From NCBI GenBank assembly GCA_030838445.1, contig JAUZFQ010000218.1, positions 1-64,000 on the forward strand: DNA of 64,000 bases, in the 5' to 3' direction. Shown in pieces: positions 34,746-43,197 of the stretch. A program made the position numbers and the translations under genes. This DNA comes from Pyrinomonadaceae bacterium. Lineage in GTDB: Bacteria; Acidobacteriota; Blastocatellia; Pyrinomonadales; Pyrinomonadaceae. How positions within the stretch are numbered: position 1 is the first letter of the stretch; each line of letters opens with the position of its first letter. The notes beneath the pieces are model-generated. The model saw only the letters and a list, made by a program, of their open reading frames with translations, did not search any database and was not told where the DNA came from.

Positions 34746-36965
34746 TTAGCGGCTCTTGGTCGTCACGTTGACGACGGACGTGTAAGCCGAATAGCCACCC
34801 GCGTTGACCGCCCTCACGCGGAAGCGGTAGGTGGTTGCCTTCGTCAGACCCGTGTCGGAAAACGTGGTGCCGTTCGCTTTGATCTGAATGACCGGCGCGA
34901 AGTTGATGCAGGTTGCGCCGACGCACCGCTCGACGACGAAGCCGTCTTCGTTCGCGGACGTGTCTTTCCAGGAGACGTTAATCTGCGTGGTCGAAGCCGC
35001 CGTCGCCGCGAGCGTCGTGGGCGCAACGGGCGCGGCGACCGCAACGTCCGGGATGGCCGCCATCGAAGTGGTGGGGTCGCCGTTGATCATCACCGTGTCG
35101 GTCGTGTCGGAAACGTCGCCGACGAGCACACCGTCGCCGACGAGCACACCGTCGCCGACGAGTACGCCGTCGCCGAACACCACGTTGTCGCTCACGAGCA
35201 CGCCGTCGGAGACGAGCACCCCCGTGCCGCAAAAGACGATGCCGTCGGAGACGAGCACGCCGCTGCTGGTGATGATGCTGTCGCTGACGAGCACGCCGTC
35301 GCTGACGAGTACGCCGTCAGAAACGAGCACGCCATCCGAGACGAGTACGCCGTCGGAGACGAGCACGCCGAGGGCGTAGACCTTCTGGTACTTGGTGATG
35401 AGATTCAAGCCCGTGACGAACGTCTGCTTCATGATGACAGCGCCGCCCCAGTTGAATGTCGTCCCGGCGATGGTCGAGTTTTGCGTCGGGGGTGTGGCCG
35501 TGGTCAACAACGCCGCGCCGAGCGGGGTCGCGGCCGAAAGGTCTGTGCGGACGAGTTTCGCGAGACGCATCGCGCCTTCGAGGTTGAGTTGTCCCGCGCC
35601 CTGCTCGAAGTTGTTGAAGCCTGCGAGCGGTTGGGCGGTGTACTGGAGAATCGCCTTGACGAGGTTGGGCGTCAGGCTAGGGTTGGCTTGCAGGAGGAGC
35701 GCGGCCGCGCCCGACACGACCGGCGTTGCCATCGAAGTGCCGGAAAGGTACATCTGCTCTTTGGTGGAACTCCCGCTGACGTTGGCGTCGAGTTGCGGGT
35801 TGGTCATGACGAGGTAGTTACCGGCCGCCTGCGCGTCAATGATCCTGTTGCCGGGCGCAACCAAATCGGGCTTGAGCAGGTTGTCGTAGTGACGCAGACC
35901 GGCGAGGTCTGTGTAGTAGCTGCGGGTGGGGCCGCGCGAACTGTAGGTCGTGACCACGTCGTCGGCGCGGGCGTCCGTGCCGAAGCTGTTCGACGCGCCG
36001 ACCGTGATGACCGAGGGTTCGTTACCGGGCGAGTGAATCTGGCCGTAAATCTTGCCGCCGAGCAGGGCTTTACCCTCGTTGCCCGCGGCGGCGACGACGA
36101 CGATCCCGGCGTCAACGAGTTTGCGCGCGGCAAGGCAGATCGGATCGTTGCGGTAGGAGTCAATCGCCACCGTGCCGAGGCTCAAGTTGACGACGCGGAT
36201 GTTGTGCGCGACACGGTTCGTGTAAACCCAGTCGAGCGCGGCGAGCAGCGCAGACGCTTTGCCTCTGCCCGCGCCGTCGAGCACGCGCAGGTTCAGGATG
36301 TTGGCGTTCGACGCGATGCCGGTGTATGCGCCCGACGCGATCAACCCGTTACCGGCGGCGATGGAAGCGACGTGCGTGCCGTGGCCGTAAGGGTCGGAGG
36401 TCGCGCCTGAGCCGGTGAAATCTACGTTGACGTTGATGCGTGTGCCGGTGCCGGAAGCCTGCGTGAATGCCTTGTGATCTTGATAAATGCCGGAATCAAT
36501 GACGGCGATGCCGACGCCCGTGCCGTCGTAGTTGCTCGTCGTGCCGGTCATCTTGCGGGCGGCGTCAGCCCCGGTGGTGAGCGAGAGGTGTCCTAGAAAT
36601 TTGACTTCACGATCCAGCGAGGCGTAGGCGAACTCGCTCTGCATCGCCAGCAGTTCGGCGACGCGGGCGGGCACTACGACGGCGCGCATGTCGAAGTTTC
36701 GGAAATCGCCCTTGACGCCCGCTCCGAAGGCGCGCACGAGTCCATCGTGCGCGGCGTTCCACGCTCCCGCCGATTGCAGGATGACCGTGACGCGCTCGTC
36801 GGCGTTACGCCTGGTGCGCTCGCGCAGATCGGGCGAAACTTTTTCCTGTTGCCGCGCCTGTCCGTTGCCGCGCCCGGATTGGGCTGCGGCCGGGTCGTAG
36901 GGCGGTGCGGTGATTAAGATCAGAACTGCGAGGGCGAGCGTAATAGTCAGTCTGTTGATGTTCAT
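34746..36965 (-). CDS. S8 family serine peptidase (subtilase) with C-terminal hexapeptide repeats and fibronectin type III domain
   Basis: VIDSG, GHGTHVASIAAG, LSGTSMATPVVSGAAA triad; (GVLVSD)n repeats; FN3 INVSWKDTSANEDGFVVER...TTYRFRVRAVNAGGYSAYT. Confidence 0.93.
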   Translation of the reverse strand: MNINRLTITLALAVLILITAPPYDPAAAQSGRGNGQARQQEKVSPDLRERTRRNADERVTVILQSAGAWNAAHDGLVRAFGAGVKGDFRNFDMRAVVVPARVAELLAMQSEFAYASLDREVKFLGHLSLTTGADAARKMTGTTSNYDGTGVGIAVIDSGIYQDHKAFTQASGTGTRINVNVDFTGSGATSDPYGHGTHVASIAAGNGLIASGAYTGIASNANILNLRVLDGAGRGKASALLAALDWVYTNRVAHNIRVVNLSLGTVAIDSYRNDPICLAARKLVDAGIVVVAAAGNEGKALLGGKIYGQIHSPGNEPSVITVGASNSFGTDARADDVVTTYSSRGPTRSYYTDLAGLRHYDNLLKPDLVAPGNRIIDAQAAGNYLVMTNPQLDANVSGSSTKEQMYLSGTSMATPVVSGAAALLLQANPSLTPNLVKAILQYTAQPLAGFNNFEQGAGQLNLEGAMRLAKLVRTDLSAATPLGAALLTTATPPTQNSTIAGTTFNWGGAVIMKQTFVTGLNLITKYQKVYALGVLVSDGVLVSDGVLVSDGVLVSDGVLVSDSIITSSGVLVSDGIVFCGTGVLVSDGVLVSDNVVFGDGVLVGDGVLVGDGVLVGDVSDTTDTVMINGDPTTSMAAIPDVAVAAPVAPTTLAATAASTTQINVSWKDTSANEDGFVVERCVGATCINFAPVIQIKANGTTFSDTGLTKATTYRFRVRAVNAGGYSAYTSVVNVTTKSR
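35110..35372 (-). repeat. 18-bp/hexapeptide tandem repeat GVLVSD/GVLVGD (about 11 good units plus degenerate units)
   Basis: ALGVLVSDGVLVSDGVLVSDGVLVSDGVLVSDSIITSSGVLVSDGIVFCGTGVLVSDGVLVSDNVVFGDGVLVGDGVLVGDGVLVGD. Confidence 0.95.
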
Positions 36966-38815
36966 TTTGTCACCCCCGCGTTTTTCATTTTCACGTTTCT
37001 CATGCCGCGTTCCACATGCATGCTGGCGGTTGCGTCGCCGCCCGTGCTGTCCGAAACCATGATGCCGTCCGAAACCATGATCCCGTCCGAGATCACGGCT
37101 CCGTCGGAAACCATAATGCCGTCGGAGACCATGATGCCGTCGGAAACCATGATCCCGTCCGAGACCATGATCCCGTCAAAGCCAACCGTGCCGTCCGAGA
37201 CCATGATGCCGTCCGAGACGCAAGCCCCCTCGTCATAGATGCGCTGGTACTTGCCGATCAGGTTGTAACCGGAAATGATGTAGGCCGGGGCTGTGAGAAA
37301 GCGTTGCGACCAGCCGAACGTTTCGGAGTCGAGCGTGGTGTATGGCTCAAGCGTCGCGTTATTTGTCAGCAGCGCGTCGCCGACGGGCGTCGTCGAGTTA
37401 AGGTCGGTACGGACTGACCGCGCCAGCCTGACCGCGCCTTCGACGTTGAGCTGACCCGCGCCCTGCTCGACGACGTTGTGACCCGGCAGAGTTTGAGCTG
37501 TGTACTCCAAGATCATCCTGACCAAATTCGGCGTCAGCTTCGGGTTGGCTTGCAGCATCAAGGCCACCGTGCCGCTGACGAGTGGCGCGGCCATTGATGT
37601 GCCGCTCAGATACATCATCTCAGCCCCCTGCGCGTTGACGGCCAGTTCTGGGTGGTTCGTGACGATGTAATTATTCTTCGCCTGCGCCCAGATGAGCCGG
37701 TTGCCGGGGGCGACCAGATTCGGCTTGATCACGTTGTCGTAGTGGCGGATTTGATCGTCGTCCAACCAGTAGCTACGCGTCGGCCCGCGCGAACTGTAGC
37801 TGGTGACGGCATCGTCCGAACGCGAGTCGGTGCCGAAGGTGTTGGTCGCGCCGACCGTGATGGCCGAAGGCTCGATGCCCGGCGTGTGCACCGCGCCGTA
37901 CACCTTGTTGCCGTCTAAATTCTTGCCGCTGTTTCCGGCGGCCGCGATGACGACGGTGCCGCTGTTGACGAGGCGGCGCACGGCGCGACACAGCGGGTCT
38001 TTTTTATACGAGTCCACGGCGACTCCGCCGAGGCTCATGTTGACGACGCGAATCTTGTAGGTCGCGCGGTTCGAGGCCACCCACATCAAGCCGCGCAGCA
38101 CGGACGAGATCGAACCGGTGCCCTGCGCGTCGAGCACGCGGAGGTTGACGATAGCGGCCTTGGGAGCGATGCCGCCGTAAGCGCCACGGTTGATATGATT
38201 GCCGCCCACGATGGACGAGGCGACGTGTGTGCCGTGGCCGAAGGGATCGTCCGTCCGACCCTCACCCGTGAAGTCTTTACTGAAGGAAATTTTCTTGGCT
38301 TTGGTGTCGAGGAACGATTGGTGGGTCGTGTCAACGCCGGAGTCGAGCACCGCGACGCCGACGCCCGCGCCGCTGTAGGGCTGGCTGCCTCCGAGCGAGC
38401 GCGCGGCCTGCGCGCCGGTCGTGAGCGACACGTGTCCTAACTTCTTGACCTTTTTGTCAATGGTCACAGAAGAGACTTCGGGGAATGAAGCCAGTTCCAT
38501 GAGCACGGAGACCTTGCCCTTAACGGCGTAAGTCTCGAAGTACTCGAAGGTTTCTTTCAGCGAGAGGTTCTTGTTGATGAAGTCGCTTAAGGCGGGACTC
38601 ATCATCCCGTTGAGTTGGAGGATGGCGTCGGCTTTAAAATCCTTGTCCAGAGACTTAATCTCAGGTGAGATTTTACCCGCTTTGGCTTCGATGTTGGCTT
38701 CTTTGGCGAAGCCGCCGGGCACATGTCGGATGAGTCCGAGTCCCGCGCACGTCGCCAGCAGTAGAGCGAGTGCTGCCGCGCGCCGCAGGCGCAGGCGGTA
38801 GTTTCCCTTATTCAT
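36962..38815 (-). CDS. S8 family serine peptidase (subtilase) with C-terminal GIMVSD hexapeptide repeats
   Basis: Start MNKGNYRLRLRR at 38815 within ORF 36962-38947; VLDSGVDTTH, GHGTHVASSIVGG, LSGTSMAAPLVSG; 4-bp ATGA overlap with the next S8 gene. Confidence 0.93.
   Translation of the reverse strand: MNKGNYRLRLRRAAALALLLATCAGLGLIRHVPGGFAKEANIEAKAGKISPEIKSLDKDFKADAILQLNGMMSPALSDFINKNLSLKETFEYFETYAVKGKVSVLMELASFPEVSSVTIDKKVKKLGHVSLTTGAQAARSLGGSQPYSGAGVGVAVLDSGVDTTHQSFLDTKAKKISFSKDFTGEGRTDDPFGHGTHVASSIVGGNHINRGAYGGIAPKAAIVNLRVLDAQGTGSISSVLRGLMWVASNRATYKIRVVNMSLGGVAVDSYKKDPLCRAVRRLVNSGTVVIAAAGNSGKNLDGNKVYGAVHTPGIEPSAITVGATNTFGTDSRSDDAVTSYSSRGPTRSYWLDDDQIRHYDNVIKPNLVAPGNRLIWAQAKNNYIVTNHPELAVNAQGAEMMYLSGTSMAAPLVSGTVALMLQANPKLTPNLVRMILEYTAQTLPGHNVVEQGAGQLNVEGAVRLARSVRTDLNSTTPVGDALLTNNATLEPYTTLDSETFGWSQRFLTAPAYIISGYNLIGKYQRIYDEGACVSDGIMVSDGTVGFDGIMVSDGIMVSDGIMVSDGIMVSDGAVISDGIMVSDGIMVSDSTGGDATASMHVERGMRNVKMKNAGVTK
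37047..37222 (-). repeat. 18-bp/hexapeptide tandem repeat GIMVSD
   Basis: GACVSDGIMVSDGTVGFDGIMVSDGIMVSDGIMVSDGIMVSDGAVISDGIMVSDGIMVSD. Confidence 0.95.
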
Positions 38816-39178
38816 TTTTTCGTCCTTCGGTAACTCCCACTGCCGTGTCCCTGCCGGGGCGGGGATGTAGGCTGGTAAGTGCGTGCCACCTCCCGTTTTC
38901 ACAGAGAGTAGGCTCTTATCGGTGACTATTGATCGTTGAAAGAACAACTCAAAACGAACTGAGTCGTCCCGCTATTAGCAAGGAGTATGCCTGTGGAATG
39001 GCGGCGTGGGAGTTTCGAGAATACTGTGAGTTTCGAGAGACGACGCGCGGGCGGGGAAAAATTTTGTGCGCCAGATTGACCGGCTCAACTTAGTTTGAAT
39101 TGGGCGGCGGTCATAATGAAAGAAACGTTTAATCACTTCCGCTGCCCGTCGCCGTGACGCGCAGCGGAGTAATCTTGC

Positions 39179-40096
39179 TCAGGCGGACGAGTCCGTGTCG
39201 TCTTCGGCCTCCGGCTTGCTCGTGGTCTCGACACTGTTAAGACCGAAAGCCCGTTTGAGACTCTGTGCTTCGCGCTCGGCCTGTGGGACGAGGCGGCGCG
39301 CATGTCGCCCGATGACATAGTCCGAGAGCGGGCTAGCGAAGAGATATCGCAGGGCAGAGAACGGCGCGAGCGACCCCGGCACGTACACCTTGCGCTTGCG
39401 CCCCGCAATCGCTTTGACGAAGGCGGCGGCGCAAGTCTTCACCGGGGTCACGGAGCCGAAAGGCCAGGGGAGCGCGGCGAGTATCTCGTCGAAACTTTTC
39501 AGGTCGTGCCGCGCGTCGCGCACCATGTCCGTGTCAATCCATGACGGGTGAGCGACGCCAACGCCGACTCCCTTGTGCGCGACTTCGAGGCGCAGCACGT
39601 TGCCGAACTGCTCGACCCCGCTCTTCGCGGCCGCGTAGGCCGAGAGGCCGGGCAGCGGAGCGAGCGCCGCCGCCGAAGAGACGAGCAGGTAATAGCCGCG
39701 TGCGGCCGTCACGTGCGGCAGCGTCGCGCTGACGGTGCGTATCACGCCGCTCAGGTTCACTTCGATGGTTCGCACGAGCGCGTCCACCGAACCGGCCGCC
39801 ACCATGCAGTTGCTCGCGATGCCCGCGTTGGCGACGACGACATCAATGCTTCCCAACGCCTCCAACGTGGCGTTGACGGCGCGCTCAAGCGACGCTTGCT
39901 CCGTCACGTCGCACTCGAACCAGACGTGACGGCCGTCGCCCCCTAACTCCGCCGCCAGCGCGGCGAGGCGTGCCGGCTCAAGGCCGACCAGCGACAGCCG
40001 CGCGCCGCGTGCCGCAAGCATGCGCGCCGTCTCCGCGCCGATGCCGCGCGCCGCTCCGGTGATGAGCACCACCTGATCGGAAACGCCGTGCTTCAT
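39179..40096 (-). CDS. SDR family NAD(P)-dependent oxidoreductase
   Basis: VVLITGAARGIGAETARMLAARGA; VVANAGIAS; YAAAKSGVEQF (YxxxK). Confidence 0.93.
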   Translation of the reverse strand: MKHGVSDQVVLITGAARGIGAETARMLAARGARLSLVGLEPARLAALAAELGGDGRHVWFECDVTEQASLERAVNATLEALGSIDVVVANAGIASNCMVAAGSVDALVRTIEVNLSGVIRTVSATLPHVTAARGYYLLVSSAAALAPLPGLSAYAAAKSGVEQFGNVLRLEVAHKGVGVGVAHPSWIDTDMVRDARHDLKSFDEILAALPWPFGSVTPVKTCAAAFVKAIAGRKRKVYVPGSLAPFSALRYLFASPLSDYVIGRHARRLVPQAEREAQSLKRAFGLNSVETTSKPEAEDDTDSSA

Positions 40097-41652
40097 TAGA
40101 CAGTCTCCTCACGGTAACGTGCAGGTTCGTGGCGGTTGAAAACTTGCCGGGTCGCGCTGGGCGTAAAACTCAACACGTACTCGTCAGGGTTGAGACGCGC
40201 GGCGCGGCGACTGAATCGCCAACTAAAGTCAGGCCAGAGCGTGGAGTTGCGCCCCGTCGGATCGAGATACCAACTGGCGCAGCCGCCGGCAGTCCACACC
40301 GTCCCTTCCATCCTCCTTTGCACTTCCGAGACGAAAGCCGCCTGCGCTTCGGCGCGCGGTTCGATGGCGCTCGCGCCGTGTCGCCACGCGTGGCCGAGCG
40401 CGGCCATCACGTGTTCGATCTGCGCCTCGATCATAAAGACGACCGAGTTGTGCCCGAGTCCGGTGTTGGGGCCGAGCAGGATGAAGAGGTTCGGGAAGCC
40501 CGCCACCGTTGTTCCGAGGTACGCCTGCGGACTCCCGCCCCACACCTCTGAGAGCGTCCGCCCGTCGCGGCCGCGGACGTGTTTGGCGAACGGCTGGTCA
40601 GTCACACGAAAGCCCGTGCCGAGGATGATCGCGTCCACGGGTCGCTCCACCCCGGCGCGATCCAGAATCGAATGCGCCCTCACTTCCGCGATCCCTTCGG
40701 TCACTACCTCGACGTTGGGGCGCGTGAGCGACGGCAGGTAGTCGTTCGAGATGAGAACGCGCTTGCAGCCGATGGCATAGTCGGGCACGAGTTTCGCGCG
40801 GAGTGACGGGTCGGGCACTGAACGTTCGAGGTGACGCCGCGCCATCCGTTCGACCAGACCCGCCAGACGGAAGTGACGAAAGGGCAGCAGGAAGAGTTCG
40901 CGGAACAGGTAGATGGCGGCGCGTTCGGCGCGCTGCGCGGCGGGGAAGCGTCGGAACAGACGCCGCTCGCGTGCGCCGAGCGCGCGGTCGCGTCGCGGCA
41001 AAATCCACGGCGGCGTGCGCTGGAACAAATGCAGCCGGGCGACCAACGGTTGAATCTCCGGGACGAACTGGACGGCGGATGCGCCCGTGCCGATGACGGC
41101 CACGCGGCGATTCGTCAGGTCGTAATCGTGATCCCAGCGCGCGGAGTGGAACGTCTTGCCACGAAAGTTTTCTAACCCCTGAATCCGCGGCATCGCGGGT
41201 TCGCTGAGCGCGCCCGAAGCCATCACGAGCATGGAGGCCGTGTAGCTCCCTTGCGAAGTCTCGATGCGCCAGTGTTGCGCGGACTCATCCCACGCGGCTT
41301 CGCGCACCTCGTGCCGGAAACGTATGTGCGGCAGCAGGCCGAAGTCGCGCGCACAGCGTTTGAGGTAGTCCCAGATTTCGGGTTGGTGCGAGAAGCTGCG
41401 CGACCAGTCCGGGTTCGGCGCGAACGAGAACGAATAGAGATGTGATTCCACGTCGCAGGCGCAGCCCGGATAAGTGTTATCGCGCCACGTCCCGCCAACA
41501 TCAGCCGCGCGCTCGAAAATAACGAAGTCTTCGACGCCCTGCTGCTTGAGACGGATGGCTGCGCCAAGGCCGCCGAAGCCGCTGCCGATAATCGCGACCC
41601 GCGCCCTGGCCGCGCCGCCGACAGATGGTGAACCGTCATTACTCTGAGACAC
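40096..41652 (-). CDS. Flavin-dependent Baeyer-Villiger monooxygenase
   Basis: GSGFGGLGAAIRLKQ Rossmann; BVMO fingerprint FRGKTFHSARW (FxGxxxHxxxW); GTGASAVQFVPEI; TAATG overlap with the SDR gene. Confidence 0.92.
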   Translation of the reverse strand: MSQSNDGSPSVGGAARARVAIIGSGFGGLGAAIRLKQQGVEDFVIFERAADVGGTWRDNTYPGCACDVESHLYSFSFAPNPDWSRSFSHQPEIWDYLKRCARDFGLLPHIRFRHEVREAAWDESAQHWRIETSQGSYTASMLVMASGALSEPAMPRIQGLENFRGKTFHSARWDHDYDLTNRRVAVIGTGASAVQFVPEIQPLVARLHLFQRTPPWILPRRDRALGARERRLFRRFPAAQRAERAAIYLFRELFLLPFRHFRLAGLVERMARRHLERSVPDPSLRAKLVPDYAIGCKRVLISNDYLPSLTRPNVEVVTEGIAEVRAHSILDRAGVERPVDAIILGTGFRVTDQPFAKHVRGRDGRTLSEVWGGSPQAYLGTTVAGFPNLFILLGPNTGLGHNSVVFMIEAQIEHVMAALGHAWRHGASAIEPRAEAQAAFVSEVQRRMEGTVWTAGGCASWYLDPTGRNSTLWPDFSWRFSRRAARLNPDEYVLSFTPSATRQVFNRHEPARYREETV

Positions 41653-41685
41653 GGTAATCGTCCTTCACACACGTCGTTATTTGTT

Positions 41686-42648
41686 TCATGCCTCGCCCGC
41701 TTCTTCGAGCAACTGCGCGACGCGCGCGACGACGAGTTGCTGCACTTCCGGCGAGTCGCCGAAGCCCTCAAACCACTCGACGCCCGCCTCGCGGCGAAAC
41801 CACGTCAACTGGCGTTTCGCGTAATGACGCACGTCGAGTTTGGTCTGCTCGATTGCGCCTTCGCGCGTGCGCTCGCCACGTAGGAACTCGACGACGCGCC
41901 GGTAGCCGTGCGCGCCGAGCGCGTTCGAGTTGGCGGGCACGCCCGCATCGAGCAGTCGCCGGACTTCTTCGATCAAGCCCGCCTCGAAGTGGCGTTCGGC
42001 GCGTTCGTTGATGCGCGCGTAGAGCGCGGCGCGCGGCGGCGAGAGGGCGTAGACGCGTAGGCGCGCGACCCACGCGGGCGGCGCGGGGCGCGCGGGCTGT
42101 TGCAGCGAGAGCGGCGCGCCCGTCTGCAAACGCACTTCGAGCGCGCGCTGCACGCGCGACCAATCGCGCGGCTGGAGGCGCGACGCGGACGTGGGATCGA
42201 GGCGGCGCAGGATGTCGTGCAGACGTTCTGCGCCGCGTCGCTCTCTGATCTTCGTCAAGCGCGCGCGCAATTGTTCGTCGGTCGGCGGACTCGGAAAGAA
42301 TGGTTGGCGGAGCGCGCGCAGGTAGAAGCCCGTCCCGCCGACGAGGAGCGCGAGACGGCCGCGCGCTTCGACCTCTGCGATCTTTTCGGCCGCCGCCACT
42401 GCCCACGCGCCCGCCGTGTAGTTGACTGCGGGCGGCACGAAGTCGAGCAGGTGATGCGGCACGCCGCGACGTTCTGCGAGCGGCACTTTGGCGGTGGCGA
42501 TCTCGATGCCCTGATAGACCTGCACGGAGTCACAGTTGATGATCTCACCGTCGAAGCGCAAGGCCAACTCGATGCCGAGGTCGCTCTTGCCCGAAGCCGT
42601 CGGGCCGACGACGGCGATGATCGGTTGTGTTGGCGATGCGGAACTCAC
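41686..42648 (-). CDS. miaA: tRNA dimethylallyltransferase
   Basis: PIIAVVGPTASGKSDLGIELALRFDGEIINCDSVQVYQGIEIATAK; GTG start at 42648 preferred (upstream ORF extension is repeat DNA). Confidence 0.94.
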   Translation of the reverse strand: MSSASPTQPIIAVVGPTASGKSDLGIELALRFDGEIINCDSVQVYQGIEIATAKVPLAERRGVPHHLLDFVPPAVNYTAGAWAVAAAEKIAEVEARGRLALLVGGTGFYLRALRQPFFPSPPTDEQLRARLTKIRERRGAERLHDILRRLDPTSASRLQPRDWSRVQRALEVRLQTGAPLSLQQPARPAPPAWVARLRVYALSPPRAALYARINERAERHFEAGLIEEVRRLLDAGVPANSNALGAHGYRRVVEFLRGERTREGAIEQTKLDVRHYAKRQLTWFRREAGVEWFEGFGDSPEVQQLVVARVAQLLEEAGEA

Positions 42649-42743
42649 GCGGCGGAGAAGAGGAGACGGAAGATGAGCACGACCCACATGATCGCGAGCA
42701 ACAGAAATGCGCCGACAAGTTGTGCGCGAGAGAAACGCATAAG

Positions 42744-42850
42744 ATGGTAAATGGTGAATGGTAAATGGTGAATGATGGATGGTGAATGGCGTCAGAACAG
42801 GTTTTATCCATTTACCATTCACTGTTCACCAGACACCATTCATCGTTCAC
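42744..42850. repeat. Heptamer (TGGTAAA/TGGTGAA) array with inverted arm - palindromic intergenic repeat
   Basis: atggtaaatggtgaatggtaaatggtgaatgatggatggtgaatgg ... ccatttaccattcactgttcaccagacaccattcatcgttcac. Confidence 0.9.
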
Positions 42851-43095
42851 GCGAAAAACTCTTCCAGTTGTTCGTCGGTCGGGCGGACGAGGGCGCGTTC
42901 GCCGCGGGCGAAGACGGGCACGAGGTTTTGTCTCGTGAGCCGGTACATGGCGCGCAACGCGCCGAAGTCTCGCTGCACGTCGCGTTCGACGAAAGTTATT
43001 CGGTGGCGTGCGAGCCACGACCGCGCGCCGTCGCAGAGCGGGCACTGCGGCACGACGTAGAGCGTGACGTCGGTCGGTGTCGGTGTCTTCGTCAT
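42847..43095 (-). CDS. Glutaredoxin/NrdH-like thioredoxin-fold protein
   Basis: VTLYVVPQCPLCDGARSWLARHRITFVERDVQRD; CPLC active site. Confidence 0.85.
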   Translation of the reverse strand: MTKTPTPTDVTLYVVPQCPLCDGARSWLARHRITFVERDVQRDFGALRAMYRLTRQNLVPVFARGERALVRPTDEQLEEFFA

Positions 43096-43100
43096 ATTGT

Positions 43101-43192
43101 TTGGTGAATGGTAAATGGAGAACGGTAAATGGTAAATGGTGAATGGATGAACCCGTTCTTTCTTTCACCATTTACCATTTACCATTTACCAT
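43101..43192. repeat. Second TGGTAAA heptamer palindrome
   Basis: ttggtgaatggtaaatggagaacggtaaatggtaaatggtgaat ... tttcaccatttaccatttaccatttaccat. Confidence 0.9.
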
Positions 43193-43197
43193 CTTCA

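Noticed and set aside
35110-35372. Possible CRISPR-like array
   Set aside because: 18-bp contiguous in-frame units with no spacers; protein repeat.
34383-36410. 675-aa plus-strand ORF with ADEHAVADEYAV repeats
   Set aside because: Antisense shadow of the S8 peptidase hexapeptide repeats; the minus strand has an intact catalytic triad and FN3 domain.
38882-38896. Fourth sigma-54 site upstream of the S8 peptidase (TGGCACGCACTTACC on the minus strand)
   Set aside because: The -24 half is good but the -12 GC is missing (GG-N10-CC); kept only as a weak candidate.
42649-42822. N-terminal extension of MiaA (MNGKWIKPVLTPFTIHHSPFTIHH...)
   Set aside because: Encoded by the intergenic TGGTAAA repeat; a GTG start at 42648 gives the canonical MiaA N-terminus.
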